Below are positions 15,527-23,275 of a stretch of DNA of 64,000 bases, one piece after another (the stretch's first letter is position 1; the number at the start of each line of letters is the position of its first letter). The notes under the pieces were generated by a model. The model made no database searches and had not been told where the DNA came from. It saw only the letters and a program-made list of their open reading frames with translations. Source of the DNA: Achromobacter sp. Root83 (GTDB lineage Bacteria > Pseudomonadota > Gammaproteobacteria > Burkholderiales > Burkholderiaceae_B). The translations under genes were made by a program, and so were the position numbers. The DNA lies in NCBI RefSeq assembly GCF_001428845.1, contig NZ_LMIU01000022.1, positions 310,001 through 374,000 of the forward strand. Direction: 5' to 3'.

Positions 15527-16375
15527 TCAGGCGCCGGTCTTGCCGGTGATCTCGTCGGCCGCACGCGCCAGGATGGCGGCGATGCGCCGTTGTTCGGCGG
15601 GCGAGGCGTCGGTGCGTTCCAGCAGCGCGCGCTTGATCGCCTGGCGGGCTTCCACGAATTCCGGCAGCCAGCCGGTGCGGGAATCCTCTCCTTCGGGGCC
15701 GGTGCTTCGCGGCTGGCCGCTCCACGCCTGGCGCATCCAGTCCATCTTGCGCGCGACGTGCTTGAGCTTGTTGAACATCGTCGACAGGCGCTCGCGGTTC
15801 GCGTCCAGGTGCGCCCTGCCCGGTTCGGCCAGGTGATAGCGCTTCTTCGTGCCCTCTTGTTCGACGGTGGCGTAGCCCAGCTCTTCCAGATAGGTCAGCG
15901 CGGGGTAGACCATGCCCGGGCTGGGCGTGTAGAAGCCGTTGCTCAGGGCGCCCAGCGCCTTGATGAGCTCATACCCGTGGCTGGGATTCTGTTCCAGCAG
16001 CCCCAGCAGCATCAGTTGCAGATCGTCGCCCGTCACCTTGCGGCTGCGGGTGAAGCCGCGGCCGTCGCCACCGAAGCCATCGGCGTCGCCGCGGCCATCG
16101 GATGAACCCGAGAACCAGTCACCGCCAGCGCTGGCGTGACGGTGATGGCGGTGGTGACGGCCACCGTGGGCATGGTGCTCGTGATGGGCGTGACCGTGCG
16201 GCCCGTGGGCATGGTGCTCGTGATGGGCGTGACCGTGCGGCCCGTGGGCGTGATGCCCGTGATCGTGATGCCCGTGATCGTGGGGGCCGTGATGATGAGG
16301 ATGGCCGTGATGCCCGTGGGCGTGGCGCCCCTCGAAAGCATGGCCGAACGCGGTCAGAAAATGGGAATGGCGCAT
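15527..16375 (-). CDS. yqjI: His-rich PadR-family metal-responsive regulator (YqjI-like)
   Basis: A 282-residue regulator. Residues about 15-85 are an extreme His/Gly-rich tract, more than a third His, including two exact copies of GPHGHAHHEHHAH encoded by a 39-bp tandem repeat. A Gly/Asp linker follows, then a PadR winged helix with LQLMLLGLLEQNPSHGYELI, YTPSPGMVYPALTYLEELGY and KKRYHLAEPG, and a C-terminal dimerisation helix. E. coli YqjI has the same layout, binds nickel through its His-rich N-terminus and represses yqjH and itself. AAGAGG upstream of the ATG supports the start. The adjacent inverted repeat is the likely operator. In E. coli the two genes are divergent; here they are collinear, with the regulator first. 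Confidence 0.88.
   Translation of the reverse strand: MRHSHFLTAFGHAFEGRHAHGHHGHPHHHGPHDHGHHDHGHHAHGPHGHAHHEHHAHGPHGHAHHEHHAHGGRHHRHHRHASAGGDWFSGSSDGRGDADGFGGDGRGFTRSRKVTGDDLQLMLLGLLEQNPSHGYELIKALGALSNGFYTPSPGMVYPALTYLEELGYATVEQEGTKKRYHLAEPGRAHLDANRERLSTMFNKLKHVARKMDWMRQAWSGQPRSTGPEGEDSRTGWLPEFVEARQAIKRALLERTDASPAEQRRIAAILARAADEITGKTGA
16166..16243 (-). repeat. Two 39-bp tandem repeats in the His-rich coding region
   Basis: Bases 16166-16204 are repeated exactly at 16205-16243, and a third partial copy begins at 16244. Each unit encodes 13 residues of the His-rich tract of the PadR regulator. Identity at synonymous positions suggests recent duplication by slippage or unequal crossover, so the number of metal-binding units may vary between strains. 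Confidence 0.85.
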
Positions 16376-16383
16376 GATTACCT

Positions 16384-16417
16384 CTTACGATGTATCTTAC
16401 GATATAGATCGTACGAT
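16384..16417. promoter_or_regulatory. Probable operator of the YqjI-like regulator
   Basis: TACGAT (16398-16403) and ATCGTA (16408-16413) form a perfect inverted repeat around ATAG, within a series of related units: CTTACGAT at 16384-16391 and 16396-16403, and GTACGAT at 16411-16417. The AT-rich block lies directly upstream of the regulator's ribosome-binding site, the right place for autorepression of the yqjI-yqjH operon. Confidence 0.55.
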
Positions 16418-16438
16418 ATACCCCGAGCCATCGAGCCG

Positions 16439-17136
16439 TCAAGCGCGCCGTTCGAGCACCCCGGCGGCGATGCCCGCCACGATCAGCGCCATGCCCGCCA
16501 GCAACGAGGCGCTGAGCGGCTCGCGCAGGATCAGGGAGGAACACAGCAGCCCGAACACGGGCACGCCCAACAGGCCAATCGACGTAACGCCCGCCGGCAA
16601 GGACCGGTTCACGTTCACGGCGGCCCAATACGCGATGGCGATGCCGAACACCCCGCCGTAGCCCAGCAGCCACGCCAGATCGGCGCTCCAGTCCACCACG
16701 GGCGCCCCTTCCGCCAGCAGCGCCGCCACCGACAGCACCCCGGTCGCCAGCAAAGCCTGCCAGAACGCGAGTTCAAAGGGCGGCGTGGCCCAGCGGTGCG
16801 CGCGCACATAAATGATGTTGGCCGCCCAGCACCCGAGCGGCCCGCCGGCACGTATTGGAGGCCCAGGCTGACCAGCGCGGCGAACGCGCCCATGTGCAGC
16901 AGCCCGACGCTGAGTATCACGGGAACGTCGGCCTTCACTGGCCATGCCACGCGGCGCAAGGCCAGGCCCAGCGCCAGCAACGCGGCAGTGCCCGCCATGC
17001 AGCGCGCGGCCACCGCCCACAGCGGTGTCATGTGCGACAACAGCAGCTTGCTGACGACCCAGGTGTAGCCCCAGGCCAGCACCACCACCACTAGCAGCAG
17101 CAAGGCGTTTCGGCGGGAAAGCGTGGCGGTGGACAT
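16439..17136 (-). pseudogene. EamA/DMT-family transporter, disrupted by internal deletion and frameshift
   Basis: The N-terminal part runs in one frame from the ATG at 17136 (LAWGYTWVVSKLLLSH, ending LVSLGLQYVPAGRS). The C-terminal part continues in another frame from about 16840 (CWAANIIYVRAHRW through LILREPLSASLLAGMALI) to a stop at 16439. Both halves are typical EamA domain sequence, but where they meet the usual stretch after GRS (TM4-5, normally containing TPLW and the start of the second repeat) is missing. The two pieces total about 230 residues against a usual 290-300, so roughly 60-70 codons are lost and the frame is shifted. The product should be inactive. It lies between yqjI and proC. 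Confidence 0.8.
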
Positions 17137-17236
17137 GGGCGGAAGAACGGGCCGCGCAAGCGGCGCCCCCGTAGACCCACGCCGCGCCTATTCTCTGGGG
17201 CCACGCGCCGGCCTCGCTTGCCGGCCGCGCGTTGCC

Positions 17237-18043
17237 CTAGCCCGCGGACAGTTCGCGCGCCCGCTGTTCGGCCTTGTGGACGGCCTGCGTGATGGCGGCG
17301 GCCACGCCTGCTTCCTGCATGTGGGACAAGGCGGCGTAGGTGGTGCCGCCCTTGGAGGTGACACGCTCCTGCAATTCGGTCAGCGGCACGTCTTCGCTTG
17401 CGGCCAGGCCGGCCGCGCCCCGAAACGCCGCGACCGCCAGGCGGCGCGCATCCTCGGGCGCAAAGCCCAGTTCGACCGCGCCCTTTTCCAGGGCCGCCAT
17501 GAAATGGAAGACGTAGCCGGGGCCGCTGCCCGTCACGGCGGTGACGGCATCGATCATCGCTTCGCTGCCCGTCCAGATGCGCTCGCCCACGGCGGCGAAC
17601 AGCGCGTCCACCTGCTCGCGTTCGGCCGGCCCGCAGGCTGGCGTGGCGTACAGGCCGGTCATGCCCAGCCCCACCTTGGCCGGCGTGTTCGGCATCGCGC
17701 GCACGATGCGCGCATGGCCGCCCAGCCAGTCGGACAGCGACGCCAGTTCCACGCCCGCGGCGATGCTGACGACGGTGGCCTCGGACGGCAGGTGGCGCCC
17801 GACCTGCCCGCAGACCTCGCGCAGCACCTGCGGCTTGGTGGCCAGCACGCACAGCGCGGCATCGGCCATGTCTGCGCCGACGCTTTCGCGGCACGGCAGG
17901 CCGCGCGCGAACAGCGCCTCGCGCGTGGGCGCATAGGGCTCGATCACCAGGAAATCGGTCAATGCCCGGCCCTGGCCGAGCAAGCCGTCGATGATGGCGG
18001 AGGCCATGTTGCCGCCGCCGATGAAGACGATCTTTTCACGCAT
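17237..18043 (-). CDS. proC: Pyrroline-5-carboxylate reductase
   Basis: A 268-residue enzyme that reduces 1-pyrroline-5-carboxylate to proline with NAD(P)H in the cytoplasm. The Rossmann motif is FIGGGNMASAIIDGLL near the N-terminus. The family signature is MPNTPAKVGLGMTGLYA (about residue 118), and the C-terminal dimerisation part has TGSGPGYVFHFMAAL and VTSKGGTTYAAL, the conserved ProC active-site block. Length matches the family. It is 36 bases downstream of the FMN hydroxyacid dehydrogenase gene on the same strand and may be co-transcribed with it. Assignment is firm. Confidence 0.95.
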   Translation of the reverse strand: MREKIVFIGGGNMASAIIDGLLGQGRALTDFLVIEPYAPTREALFARGLPCRESVGADMADAALCVLATKPQVLREVCGQVGRHLPSEATVVSIAAGVELASLSDWLGGHARIVRAMPNTPAKVGLGMTGLYATPACGPAEREQVDALFAAVGERIWTGSEAMIDAVTAVTGSGPGYVFHFMAALEKGAVELGFAPEDARRLAVAAFRGAAGLAASEDVPLTELQERVTSKGGTTYAALSHMQEAGVAAAITQAVHKAEQRARELSAG

Positions 18044-18079
18044 GTTGCTTCAGTTCCAGAGTAGGGGTTGCATGACGGT

Positions 18080-19213
18080 TCAGCGCTTGCGCACCGCCGC
18101 GGCGTCCAGCGCGCCGACGCGGTTGCGGCCCAGCAGCCTGAGCGTATTTTCCAGTTCACCGCGCAGAATGGCCAGCACCTCGCTTGCGCCCCTGGGGCCC
18201 CTGCCCGCCAGCCCGTACAAGGGCGCACGCCCCAGCAGCACGGCGCGCGCGCCCAGCGCCACGGCTTTGGCGACATCGCTGCCTCGGCGCACGCCGCCGT
18301 CCACCAGGATCTCCAGCGTATGGCCCAGTTCAGCGGCGACTTCAGGCAGGGTGTCCAGCGGACACGGCGCGCTTTCCAATTGCCGGCCGCCATGGTTGGA
18401 CAAGACGATGCCGTCCACGCCGTGCGCCTGCGCGCGCCGCGCGTCGGCCAGGCTCTGGATGCCCTTGATGACGATGCGCCCGTGCCAAACGCGCCGCAGC
18501 CACGCGATGTCGTCCCAGGTCAGCGCCAGGTCCATCTGGCGGCTGAGGGCCGACGCCTGCTCGGTGATGTTCTCGCGCGCATTGGAACTGACGGCCAGGT
18601 TCTTCAGTTGCGGACCGCCGTGGCGCAGCATCCGCCAGCACCAGCCCGGGTGCGCGGCCAGATCCCACAGCAGCCGGCGCGACGGCCGCAGCGGCAGCTT
18701 GAAGCCATTGCGCTTGTCGTGGTCCCGGTTGCCGTGGACCGGTACGTCCACGGTCAGGAAAAGTACGGTGTAGCCGTTCTGCCAGGCGCGGTCCATCAGG
18801 TGCTCGGCAATGCGGCGGTCTCGCTGCACGTAAAGCTGCAGCCAAAGTTCCCCGGAGCTGGCGGCGCGGACGTTCTCCAGCAAGGAAGTGGACGCCGTGG
18901 ACAGCACGAAGGGCAGGCCCGCCTGGTGCGCGGCGCGCGCCAGATGCACGTCGGCCTCTGGCCAGAACAGGCCATTCAGCCCGGTGGGCCCCACGATGGC
19001 GGGCATGGCGGCGGCGGCGCCCAGCACGGTCACATCCAGCCGGCAGTCCGTGACGTCCACCAGCACATCAGGCCGGAACTCCAGATCGGCATAGGCCGCC
19101 GTGTTGCGCGCCAGCGTGATGCCGCCCTCGGCTCCGCCCTCAAGATAATCAAACGCCAGCCGGGGCAGGCGTCGTTGCGCCCGCCGCCGATACTCCATGA
19201 CGCTGGGAAGCAT
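18080..19213 (-). CDS. FMN-dependent alpha-hydroxyacid dehydrogenase (LldD/mandelate dehydrogenase type)
   Basis: A 377-residue TIM-barrel flavoenzyme that oxidises an L- or (S)-2-hydroxyacid to the 2-oxoacid. FMN-binding and catalytic features include FDYLEGGAEGG at the N-terminus, LQLYVQRDR, LTVDVPVHGNRDHDKRNGF, the Lys strand IVIKGIQS, the catalytic His-Arg block VLSNHGGRQLE and the phosphate-binding VDGGVRRGSDVAKA with GARAVLLGR. AAGGAAA precedes the ATG. A GNRDHDKRNG membrane-region sequence and an extended loop around residues 180-215 resemble (S)-mandelate and L-lactate dehydrogenases, so it may be membrane-associated. It is divergent from a GlcD-like FAD dehydrogenase, so the pair may handle both enantiomers of a hydroxyacid. 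Confidence 0.88.
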   Translation of the reverse strand: MLPSVMEYRRRAQRRLPRLAFDYLEGGAEGGITLARNTAAYADLEFRPDVLVDVTDCRLDVTVLGAAAAMPAIVGPTGLNGLFWPEADVHLARAAHQAGLPFVLSTASTSLLENVRAASSGELWLQLYVQRDRRIAEHLMDRAWQNGYTVLFLTVDVPVHGNRDHDKRNGFKLPLRPSRRLLWDLAAHPGWCWRMLRHGGPQLKNLAVSSNARENITEQASALSRQMDLALTWDDIAWLRRVWHGRIVIKGIQSLADARRAQAHGVDGIVLSNHGGRQLESAPCPLDTLPEVAAELGHTLEILVDGGVRRGSDVAKAVALGARAVLLGRAPLYGLAGRGPRGASEVLAILRGELENTLRLLGRNRVGALDAAAVRKR

Positions 19214-19550
19214 GTACTTTCCTTGATTCGCACGGGAAACTGAAATTGCATATCGAGCAATGTGATTGTATTTCGATCATTTCCAATTCCGCAATCAGGG
19301 ACTGCCATTAGGCGCTTCAGACGCTGGACGCACGGCGCGACCACCAGCGAAAACCCTGCCAGAATGCGGCCTGGCGGTAATTTTCCGCCGCGGCCCGGCT
19401 CCCGGCATCAGGCTGTTTCATCACTAGGACATACCCTAGAATCAATTGCTATACGATTATTCAAATCGAAAAGCGATTTAAGTAATCGTATGCTGTGCCT
19501 CAATGCGCTCGGGGTTCCGTCGATCCCAAGCCCCATTCGGGACCACAGAC
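19214..19550. promoter_or_regulatory. Divergent promoter region of two hydroxyacid dehydrogenase genes
   Basis: This 337-bp gap contains no open reading frame that looks coding. It is clearly AT-richer than its surroundings, especially at 19240-19300 and 19430-19495, and holds the 41-bp palindrome at 19451-19491. It should contain the promoters of both the LldD-like gene (leftward) and the GlcD-like/ABC importer operon (rightward). No convincing -35/-10 pair was assigned. Confidence 0.6.
19451..19491. promoter_or_regulatory. 41-bp hyphenated palindrome, probable operator
   Basis: The arms are nested: ATACGATTA (19451-19459) complements TAATCGTAT (19483-19491), and AATCG (19464-19468) complements CGATT (19474-19478), with 4-base gaps and a 5-base centre. 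Everything is symmetric about base 19471. Two half-sites of this kind suit a dimer-of-dimers regulator of the IclR or GntR type; the IclR gene at 26263-27090 is the nearest candidate. Confidence 0.6.
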
Positions 19551-20978
19551 ATGACCAACGGCATCACCCTGCTAGACGCGCTCACCCAGGCCCTGGGCCA
19601 GGACGCCATTCTTCATTCCGACGCCGATAAGACCGGATACACCGAAGACTGGCGCGGCCGGTACAAGGGTCCGGCGCTGTGCGTCGCGCTGCCCACCAAT
19701 ACGCAACAGGTGTCGGACATCGTGCGCCTCTGCATCGACCATGCCACGCCCGTGCTGCCTCAGGGAGGCAACACCAGCCTGTGCGGCGGCGCGGTGCCCG
19801 CCTCGGCCGGCAAGCCGCCCGTCATCGTGAACCTGTCCCGCATGCGCAAGGTCATCGGTGTCGACGCCGCGAACAATTCCATGCTGGTCGAGGCCGGCTG
19901 CGTGCTGGCCACGGTACAGGAAGCCGCCGCCGCCAGCGGCCGCCTGTACCCGATCAGCCTGGGCGCCGAAGGCTCATGCCAGATCGGCGGCACCATCGCC
20001 ACCAACGCCGGCGGCACGGGCGTGCTGCGCTACGGGAACACGCGCGATAACATTCTGGGCCTGGAAGTCGTGCTGCCCGACGGCCGCGTCTGGAACGGCC
20101 TGACGGCCCTGCGCAAGAACAATACGGGCTTCGACCTGAAGCATCTGTTCATCGGCGCCGAGGGCACGATGGGCATTGTCACCGCCGCGGTGCTCAAGCT
20201 GCATCCGCTGCCCACCACGCATGCGGTCGCTTGGCTGGCGCCCGACAGCCCGCAAGCGGCGCTGGATATCCTGGGCCTGTTCCAACGCGCCTGCGGGTCG
20301 CGCCTGTCGGCCTTCGAGATGATCGACCGCAATCAGCTCGACGTGGTGATGCAGCATGTGCCCGGCCGCAAGAATCCGCTGGGGGACTCGCATCCCTGGC
20401 ATGTGCTGGTGGAGCTGTCGGACACCGGCGACGACGGCGAATTGCAGGACCTGCTGCAACAAATCCTGGAGCAGGCGTCCGAACAGGGCCTGCTGCATGA
20501 TGCCGTGGTGGCCAGCAACGGCAACCAGCGCGCCGCGCTGTGGGAAGTGCGCCACAGCGTGTCGGAAGGCAACAAGAAAGCCGGCGTCGGCCTGACCACC
20601 GACAGCGCCGTGCCCGTATCCAGCGTACCGCGCTTCATCGAAGAGGCCACGGTGGCCGTGCACCGCCTGGTGCCGGACCTGCCCGTTCTGATCGTGGCGC
20701 ACCTGGGCGATGGAAACGTCCACTTCATTCCCTTTTTCACGTTCGACGCCTGGAATGCGCTGCCCGACCGCGACGCGATGGCGGCCGCCATCCGCCGCGC
20801 CGTCAACGACGTGGCCGATGCGTTGGGCGGCACGTTCAGCGCCGAACACGGAGTGGGCCGCACTTCGCTTGCCGAAATGGCGCATTACAAGTCGCCGGTC
20901 GAACTGGCGATGATGCGCGCGCTCAAGACCACCTTCGATCCCGCCAATCTCTTCAATCCCGGCCGCTTGCTGCCTTGA
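19551..20978 (+). CDS. FAD-binding 2-hydroxyacid dehydrogenase (GlcD/D-lactate dehydrogenase family)
   Basis: A 475-residue flavoprotein of the vanillyl-alcohol-oxidase superfamily, GlcD/D-2-hydroxyglutarate dehydrogenase type. The FAD-binding domain shows VLPQGGNTSLCGGAV, GAEGSCQIGGTIATNAGG and YGNTRDNILGLEVVLPDG, then NNTGFDLKHLFIGAEGTMGIVT. The C-terminal substrate domain has VIVAHLGDGNVHF and FSAEHGVGR (metal or substrate His residues) and ends DPANLFNPGRLLP. It oxidises a D-2-hydroxyacid and passes electrons to a cytoplasmic or membrane acceptor. The ATG at 19551 gives the family N-terminus. It is first in a probable operon with the ABC importer, downstream of the palindrome. Confidence 0.88.
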   Translation: MTNGITLLDALTQALGQDAILHSDADKTGYTEDWRGRYKGPALCVALPTNTQQVSDIVRLCIDHATPVLPQGGNTSLCGGAVPASAGKPPVIVNLSRMRKVIGVDAANNSMLVEAGCVLATVQEAAAASGRLYPISLGAEGSCQIGGTIATNAGGTGVLRYGNTRDNILGLEVVLPDGRVWNGLTALRKNNTGFDLKHLFIGAEGTMGIVTAAVLKLHPLPTTHAVAWLAPDSPQAALDILGLFQRACGSRLSAFEMIDRNQLDVVMQHVPGRKNPLGDSHPWHVLVELSDTGDDGELQDLLQQILEQASEQGLLHDAVVASNGNQRAALWEVRHSVSEGNKKAGVGLTTDSAVPVSSVPRFIEEATVAVHRLVPDLPVLIVAHLGDGNVHFIPFFTFDAWNALPDRDAMAAAIRRAVNDVADALGGTFSAEHGVGRTSLAEMAHYKSPVELAMMRALKTTFDPANLFNPGRLLP

Positions 20979-21027
20979 GCCGTCGTTCTTGATCCGCCGT
21001 CCCTGACCCGACCCGCAGGAGTCTTCC

Positions 21028-22110
21028 ATGAAATCGACCCTCCACAACGCCTCGCGCCGCAACGCGCTAAAAACCGTCGCGGCCGGCGCCGCCGCGCTCG
21101 CCATGCCAATGATCTGGACGCCATCGCGCGCGGCCTCCAAGCGCATCGTCGTGCGCGACGACGGCGGTATCTACAGCAAGGCCTATGGTGCGGTGTTCTA
21201 CAAGCCCTTCACGGAGGCCACCGGCATCCAGGTGGTGGGCGTGCAGGCCAACGCCGAGCCCACCGCGCAGATCCGCAGCATGGTGGACACTGGCAACTAC
21301 ACCTGGGATATGGCCAAGATCAGCCAGCCCGCCATCCTGATGCTGACCGAAGGCGGCAAGGTCTATCTGGAAAAGCACGGGCTGGAATCCGACCCCGTGG
21401 TGGCCGCCATCCCCAAGCAGTACATGTCGCCCTACGGCGTGGGCAACAACGTCTACACCACGGTGCTGGCCTACCGCACGGACGCCTTCAAGGGCCGCCG
21501 CGCGCCGGCCTCGTGGGCCGACTTCTGGAACATAAAGGAAATCCCCGGGCGCCGCGGGCTGCGCAAGCATCCGTTCGACACCATCGAGGAAGCGCTGATG
21601 GCCGACGGCGTGGCACCCGACAAGGTCTACCCCTGCGACATCGACCGCGCGCTGGCCAGCTTGGACAAGATCAAGCCGTCCGTGGACGTGTGGTGGAACA
21701 CCGGTGCCCAGGTCGAGCAGATGCTGGGCTCGGGCGAAGTCGACATGATCGCCACCTGGGTGTCGCGCGCGCAATCGGCCATCGCCAATGGCGCGCCGGT
21801 GCAGATCGTGTGGGACCAGAACATCTGGGGTTGCGATAACTGGTCCATTCTGAAGGGCACGCCGAATGCCGACGCCTGCCGCGAGTTCATCAAGTTCGCG
21901 TCCGACCCCAAGCGCCAGGCCTCGCTGGTCGAGTACTTCGCGGCCGGCGTGACGCAGCCCGCCGCCTTCGACTACATCAAGGCCGATGTGGCGCGCAACT
22001 GCCCGACGCACCCCGACAACATCAAGACGGGCCTGCACATCAACGCCGCCTACTGGCTGGAGAAGCAGCGCGACGTGATCGAGCGCTTCAACGGTTGGGT
22101 CCTGCAGTAA
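21028..22110 (+). CDS. ABC transporter substrate-binding protein (PotD/spermidine type), Tat signal
   Basis: A 360-residue periplasmic binding protein (SBP family 1/8). The N-terminus carries SRRNALKTVAAGAAALAM, a twin-arginine signal, ending at SRAASK. The mature part has the two-lobe pattern of spermidine/putrescine and related carboxylate binders: VVRDDGGIYSKAY, NYTWDMAKISQPA, SPYGVGNNVYTTVLAY, WADFWN, and ending YWLEKQRDVIERFNGWVLQ. CAGGAG precedes the ATG. It forms an importer with the ATPase and fused permease genes immediately downstream. In this cluster of hydroxyacid dehydrogenases and an aldolase a carboxylate substrate is more likely than a polyamine, but that is inference. Confidence 0.85.
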   Translation: MKSTLHNASRRNALKTVAAGAAALAMPMIWTPSRAASKRIVVRDDGGIYSKAYGAVFYKPFTEATGIQVVGVQANAEPTAQIRSMVDTGNYTWDMAKISQPAILMLTEGGKVYLEKHGLESDPVVAAIPKQYMSPYGVGNNVYTTVLAYRTDAFKGRRAPASWADFWNIKEIPGRRGLRKHPFDTIEEALMADGVAPDKVYPCDIDRALASLDKIKPSVDVWWNTGAQVEQMLGSGEVDMIATWVSRAQSAIANGAPVQIVWDQNIWGCDNWSILKGTPNADACREFIKFASDPKRQASLVEYFAAGVTQPAAFDYIKADVARNCPTHPDNIKTGLHINAAYWLEKQRDVIERFNGWVLQ

Positions 22111-22173
22111 GTCTATCGACCGCGCGCCGCTGCACGCGGCGTCGCGCCGGGCATTTTCTTTGTGTTGAGCACC

Positions 22174-23271
22174 ATGTCTTCTTCCAATCTGCAAATCTCG
22201 GGCCTGGGCAAACGCTACGGCGACTTCGTCGCCCTGGCTCCCACGCATCTGGACGTCGCCCGCGGCGAATTCCTGACTCTCCTGGGTCCCTCCGGCTCTG
22301 GCAAGACCACCCTGCTGAGCCTGATCGCCGGCCTGGCCCAGCCCGATGAGGGCCGCGTGCTGATCGATGGCGCCGACGTGACCTTCGGTGCGCCGTATGA
22401 GCGGGATATCGGTATGGTGTTCCAGAACTACGCGCTGTTCCCGCACATGACGATCGAAGAGAACATCGCGTTTCCGCTCAAGATGCGCAAGGTGCCCGCA
22501 GCCGAGGCCCGCCGCCGCGCGCTAGAAGCGCTGGAGATGGTGCGCCTGCCACACGTGGCGGCCCGCCTGCCGCGTGAACTCTCCGGGGGCCAGCAGCAGC
22601 GCATCGCGCTGGCGCGCTGCATGGTCTACCGCCCAGCGATTATCCTGATGGACGAGCCGCTGGGTGCGCTGGACAAGAAGCTGCGCGACCAGATGCAGCT
22701 TGAGATCAAGCGTATTCACCGTGAACTGGGCACGACCATCGTCTACGTGACGCACGACCAGGAAGAGGCCATGACGATGTCCGACCGCATCTGCCTGATG
22801 AACGGCGGCGCGATCGAACAGCTAGGATCGCCGGCGGACCTGTACTTCCGCCCGCGCACCCTGTTCGTTGCGGACTTTCTGGGCGAATCGAATCTGCTGC
22901 AGGGCGTGGTGACCGCGGTTGACGGCGAGACCCTTTCCGTCCAGCTCGCCCACCAGGGCGTGACCGGCCAGGCCTTGTCCAACGGCGCCCCGATCAAGGC
23001 CGGCCAAAAGGTCACCGTGATGTTGCGCCCGCAAAATCTAAGCGTCAGTACTGCCAGCGGCAACGGCGGCGCGGGCCAGCCCCTGTCGGGCAAGCTGCTG
23101 GATGTGATGGTGACGGGCAGCCTGACCAAGCTCTACCTGGACACGGGCATCGCCGACACCGCGCCGATCGTGGTCGCCTACCCCACTCAGCGCCAGGCCG
23201 AGCAGTACGCCATCGGCCAGCCGCTGTCCGTAAGCTGGCAGGCCGCGGATGCGGTGGCCATTGCGGAGTGA
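22174..23271 (+). CDS. ABC transporter ATP-binding protein (PotA-like)
   Basis: A 365-residue ATPase of the PotA/UgpC class. Walker A is GPSGSGKTT (about residue 42), the Q-loop MVFQNYALFPHM, the signature [13 protein letters not shown], Walker B IILMDEPLGALD and the switch His VTHDQEEAM. The C-terminal 110 residues form the TOBE/OB regulatory domain typical of this class. The ATG at 22174 is preferred, although a GTG at 22162 in the same frame is possible; neither has a good ribosome site. It energises uptake through the fused permease, whose ATG starts 4 bases after this gene's stop. Confidence 0.92.
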   Translation: MSSSNLQISGLGKRYGDFVALAPTHLDVARGEFLTLLGPSGSGKTTLLSLIAGLAQPDEGRVLIDGADVTFGAPYERDIGMVFQNYALFPHMTIEENIAFPLKMRKVPAAEARRRALEALEMVRLPHVAARLPRELSGGQQQRIALARCMVYRPAIILMDEPLGALDKKLRDQMQLEIKRIHRELGTTIVYVTHDQEEAMTMSDRICLMNGGAIEQLGSPADLYFRPRTLFVADFLGESNLLQGVVTAVDGETLSVQLAHQGVTGQALSNGAPIKAGQKVTVMLRPQNLSVSTASGNGGAGQPLSGKLLDVMVTGSLTKLYLDTGIADTAPIVVAYPTQRQAEQYAIGQPLSVSWQAADAVAIAE

Positions 23272-23275
23272 TCGC

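Noticed and set aside
16166-16375. His-rich frame as a zinc exporter or metallochaperone
   Set aside because: The His tract is the N-terminus of one continuous protein with a clear PadR winged helix and a ferric reductase partner.
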